Assembly: GCF_037975245.1 (NCBI RefSeq)
Contig: NC_092568.1
Location: forward strand, 682,001-746,000
Direction of reading: 5' to 3'
From: Apostichopus japonicus
Lineage: Eukaryota; Echinodermata; Holothuroidea; Aspidochirotida; Stichopodidae
Length of the DNA: 64,000 nucleotides
Shown: piece by piece, positions 60,914 to 64,000 of the stretch
Numbering within the stretch: the first letter of the stretch is position 1
Layout: each line of letters starts with the position of its first letter
Program-made: the position numbers and the translations under genes
Notes under the pieces: generated by a model
Seen by the model: the letters and a program-made list of their open reading frames with translations, nothing else
The model's database searches: none
What the model was told of the DNA's origin: nothing

Positions 60914-61598
60914 TTTCTAGCGGTAAATTGATGTTCAATGCATTCGTTTCTACCCGAGCATGCGAACCTGTCGGGAGGACGTACTCTAAATATCAACTGT
61001 AGTGATGATGATGGATCAATCTTGAGCACAAATGTCACTTTTTTCCAGTATTTGGAGATATATTACTTGGACATTCTGGTGGCCTTCAGGAATTCTGTCA
61101 AAAATGTGGGGATGAGGAGGATTTTCGGGGTGTATTCATTCAATCTCATAGCAAGTCCAGATTGGATGGATATTGAAACATGTTATTGTCTGACAGATTT
61201 AATTATCAGGGTTATTTCTTTCTTTATTCCTATTGTTCTGTTGTTAATGTTTTTAATGTTGTTAATGTTATGCACATATCAGTACCGGTATCATTTGTGT
61301 CCACCGTATGTCAGACAATGGTTTGTTAATCCATAAAATTCTAGATGAGACACTTCCTCGACGTAAAGTAACCCCCCCCCCCCAAAAAAAAAATAATAAT
61401 AATAATAATAATATTAAGCATGTAAAGGAACCTGTCAAGAGTGCACAAAAGAGATTTATATATTTCTTTTTTTTTAAATATTTGTAAGTGATATTGATAT
61501 AGTATGTTTTCTCTCAAAACAGTTTGATTAATAGGTTTCAGTAATAGCATCATCACTATAATGTCTTCAGGGGATACAAGTAGCAATTATGGACATAA

Positions 61599-61604
61599 AA
61601 TAAA
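61599..61604 (+). terminator. Candidate polyadenylation signal of the LC3 gene
   Basis: AATAAA about 0.69 kb after the LC3 stop codon. An AAT microsatellite and poly(C)/poly(A) run at 61374-61412 lie between. Confidence 0.4.
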
Positions 61605-64000
61605 CAGTAACAACAATGATGCTTATTAGATCATCTAGATAAATTAAATCAATGGTGACGAGATCTAACTCTGACTTTAACCTGAAATTTTGACATTTTG
61701 TGCAAGTTTTGCCACCTCCGATCATTCACCTTGGAAGTTTGATGTATGTATGTGTGTACAGTAGCTATGTTGTTCCTTCTGTTTCAATCTAGAGACAAAG
61801 GTAGGCTAAAAAAATATAGGATTAAAAAAAAGTTGGTATTTCTGGTGGGTCGCAGTTGCACCCACTATCTGCATGTTAAATTCACACTCACAACAACTGC
61901 ATTCGTAGGTTTTTGTTTTCTATAGTAAAACAAGACAAAATTCCACTTGAAAAAAAGGATTTCATCGTGTTTGATCCGATTTCATCCTAGACATTTTGCC
62001 ACAAATAGTATTGACACTACAGAATTTGTATTAAATTTCTAAAAAAAAAAGGCACTTTTCGTACCATACAGCTGCAGTATACCAATGGTTTGCATGGGAT
62101 ATGTTACAGTTATGAGACAATAACGAGGAATAATTTTACAGTGTAGCAATTCCGAAGGCTCTTGATTTTGTCTCTCATAAAACATATGGTTCCTGTGTAC
62201 AATGAATTACTATACAATACACTACTGTAGCATAGCAGTATTGTCCATTTCACATAGCATTTTGCAAAGTGATACTGTATCAATTATTTGCTTGAATATA
62301 GGGATTGCCTGATTACAACCCCTACATATATATGGTGGTGTATGGTAAACTTAGCATGTCCCCTAAGTGAGCATTCTATGTTATACACATGTCTAGCTGC
62401 ATTGATAAACATTGTTGCGGTTTCCATAGGTCCAATTGTAATCACTCTTTCAATAGCAATTTTAATCTACAAAGTCTTAATGGAAATGTCCAAAATTGCC
62501 ACAGTGATACAAAGATCAATTTTGTCCATTTTGACGATTATTCCACCCATTTAGCAGAATTGTACAAGAAGCTTCACTGCATGCACGATGTTAGGGAAAT
62601 ATTTTCCTAGCCTCGAGCAGTTTGACTCATGACATTAAAATTATAGTTCTTTCTATTTTGGGCGGAATCGGTTCAAACGATCGATGAAGTCACGTAGCTG
62701 AAGGATGGAACTAAACCACTGAGCAAAATCAGCGAGATCATCGTTACCGCTAACATTCCAAAGAACATTAATTCTGTTACTATGGTTGATTTACCGTTAC
62801 ACATGGATCATAGTTCTGGTGGCTGTATACTGTATGTTAATATAGCATCAGACTTGAGTATTGCATGTGTAGGTATATTAGTACTCGGAACAGATTTGCT
62901 AGTAGATCCATATGCTTTATTGATTTGGCATGATTAAATATTCTTACATATGTTCATCGTTTTTGTTTTTGCAATAATAATCAGGCCTCCGTCAATAATC
63001 GTCAGCCAATTGACACAGGAGCCTTGCATACCGTAGCATTGTATTCTCATATGGAAAAGTGGAATAATATCATTTGCACATATATCATTTGTGACATATG
63101 TAACAAACAGTGGTTCTTAGCATCGTTTTCAGTCTGTGTGAACATTGCAGAAACGATTGTTTCTAATTTGATACTGTAACACATGTCTCAATGGATATAT
63201 CCAGTTGGATACTGTATGTACTGTATGTGTCCTGATAAACACTGTACATCACTGTAATGACATTGTTATGCGTTTATAGAGTATTTCCTTTTTTCAACCA
63301 AACATCGACAACAGTATCATCCCCATGCATACAAAATATATTTTACAACTTTGTAGTGTGTAGATAACCTTTATGAAAATTGCTCCATATTTACTAATGT
63401 TGCATGACTACCACCTGGTTTTTGGTGGGTTTTTGTATGTTTTTTTGTATAATATCAAAAACATGTCATACAGTTGGACCCCATATTTCTGGAATGACCT
63501 ATGACATGTACAGTACAGTTTATCTGTTTAATATGTACACACCTGATACAACTATTTGAAATTTTGTCAAATTTTGTCAATATATGTCTGCATTCCATCA
63601 TTTTGTGTGAAAATTAGTGACATAAGGATCAAACTCTAGTGGGTAGGAAACTGTAGGGTGTCCTTTGTGCAACACTGCATTGTACCAGTGAATGCAAAAA
63701 AAATAACACATTCCTAATGGTGGTACTACTGTAGTATTTTCTTGTGTGTAGAGGATAATTACTATTTTTATTAAAAGTAACAATTTCTGAAATGATTTTT
63801 TTAAAGTGCAATTTGCTAACCTTGTGTAACTTCCATAATTAGAAATATGCATGTCTTCCACTCAATATTACTACAGTACAAGTTTGTTGTCAAATGCTAT
63901 TTTTTAATTTCTTTCGTGTGTGTAATCCTTTAAGTAACACTCTGCAAGGTAGATGCTTTTGTGCTCATATTTCAGTTTGTAGCGAAAGATTGTGACATTT
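61605..64000. other. Spacer downstream of LC3
   Basis: No gene, RNA or mobile element recognised. AT-rich, with scattered TACTGTACA-like words. An 88-codon open frame at 62288-62554 has hydrophobic stretches but no recognisable domain, start context or splice partners. Confidence 0.4.

Noticed and set aside
60938-61336. 132-codon open frame with a hydrophobic segment after LC3
   Set aside because: It overlaps the LC3 3' UTR, has no recognisable domain, and shows no splice or start context support.
62288-62554. 88-codon open frame with hydrophobic stretches
   Set aside because: AT-rich spacer DNA readily gives such frames; no family resemblance or splice sites were seen.

Overview
The window is nuclear DNA from an animal, most likely a marine invertebrate deuterostome. 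An echinoderm is my best guess, but that is inference. The genes are split by many GT-AG introns, the DNA is AT-rich with frequent runs of 9-16 G or C, and introns and spacers are full of short DNA transposons, minisatellites and decayed LINE pieces. There are no operons. Four complete protein-coding genes could be assembled exon by exon, each with a continuous reading frame across every junction.

Layout. (1) 1-4422 is spacer with transposon remnants, including a 1.6 kb element with terminal inverted repeats. (2) 4423-16183, plus strand: a 13-exon, 496-residue cytochrome P450 of the CYP46A1 (cholesterol 24-hydroxylase) type. (3) 16184-19012 is a convergent 3' spacer. (4) 19013-36958, minus strand: a 15-exon, 1046-residue MIS18BP1/KNL2, the factor that licenses centromeres for CENP-A loading. 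It has a SANTA domain, a CENP-C-like motif and a C-terminal SANT/Myb domain. Its introns carry at least three hAT-type insertions and a 53-bp minisatellite. (5) 36959-39024 is a divergent promoter region. (6) 39025-47385, plus strand: a 10-exon, 629-residue TAF6L, the SAGA-complex histone-fold/HEAT subunit; a degenerate minisatellite fills its probable 3' UTR. (7) 47386-50478 is spacer. (8) 50479-60913, plus strand: a 4-exon, 132-residue LC3 of the LC3C type (Atg8 family), whose 8.2-kb second intron holds a broken LINE reverse transcriptase and an antisense THAP-type zinc-finger exon. (9) 60914-64000 is 3' UTR and spacer with no recognised gene.

The four genes serve unrelated functions: sterol oxidation, centromere licensing, chromatin acetylation/transcription, and autophagy. 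I see no sign that they form a functional cluster. The most interesting single feature is the CENP-C-like motif in MIS18BP1, reported for plant and non-mammalian vertebrate KNL2 and missing from mammals. The rest of the novelty is in mobile and repeat DNA: hAT insertions with exact 8-bp target duplications, one insertion that interrupts a minisatellite, a near-perfect 33-bp palindrome flanked by direct repeats upstream of the P450, and a degenerate hammerhead-like motif. I found no clearly new multi-gene system.
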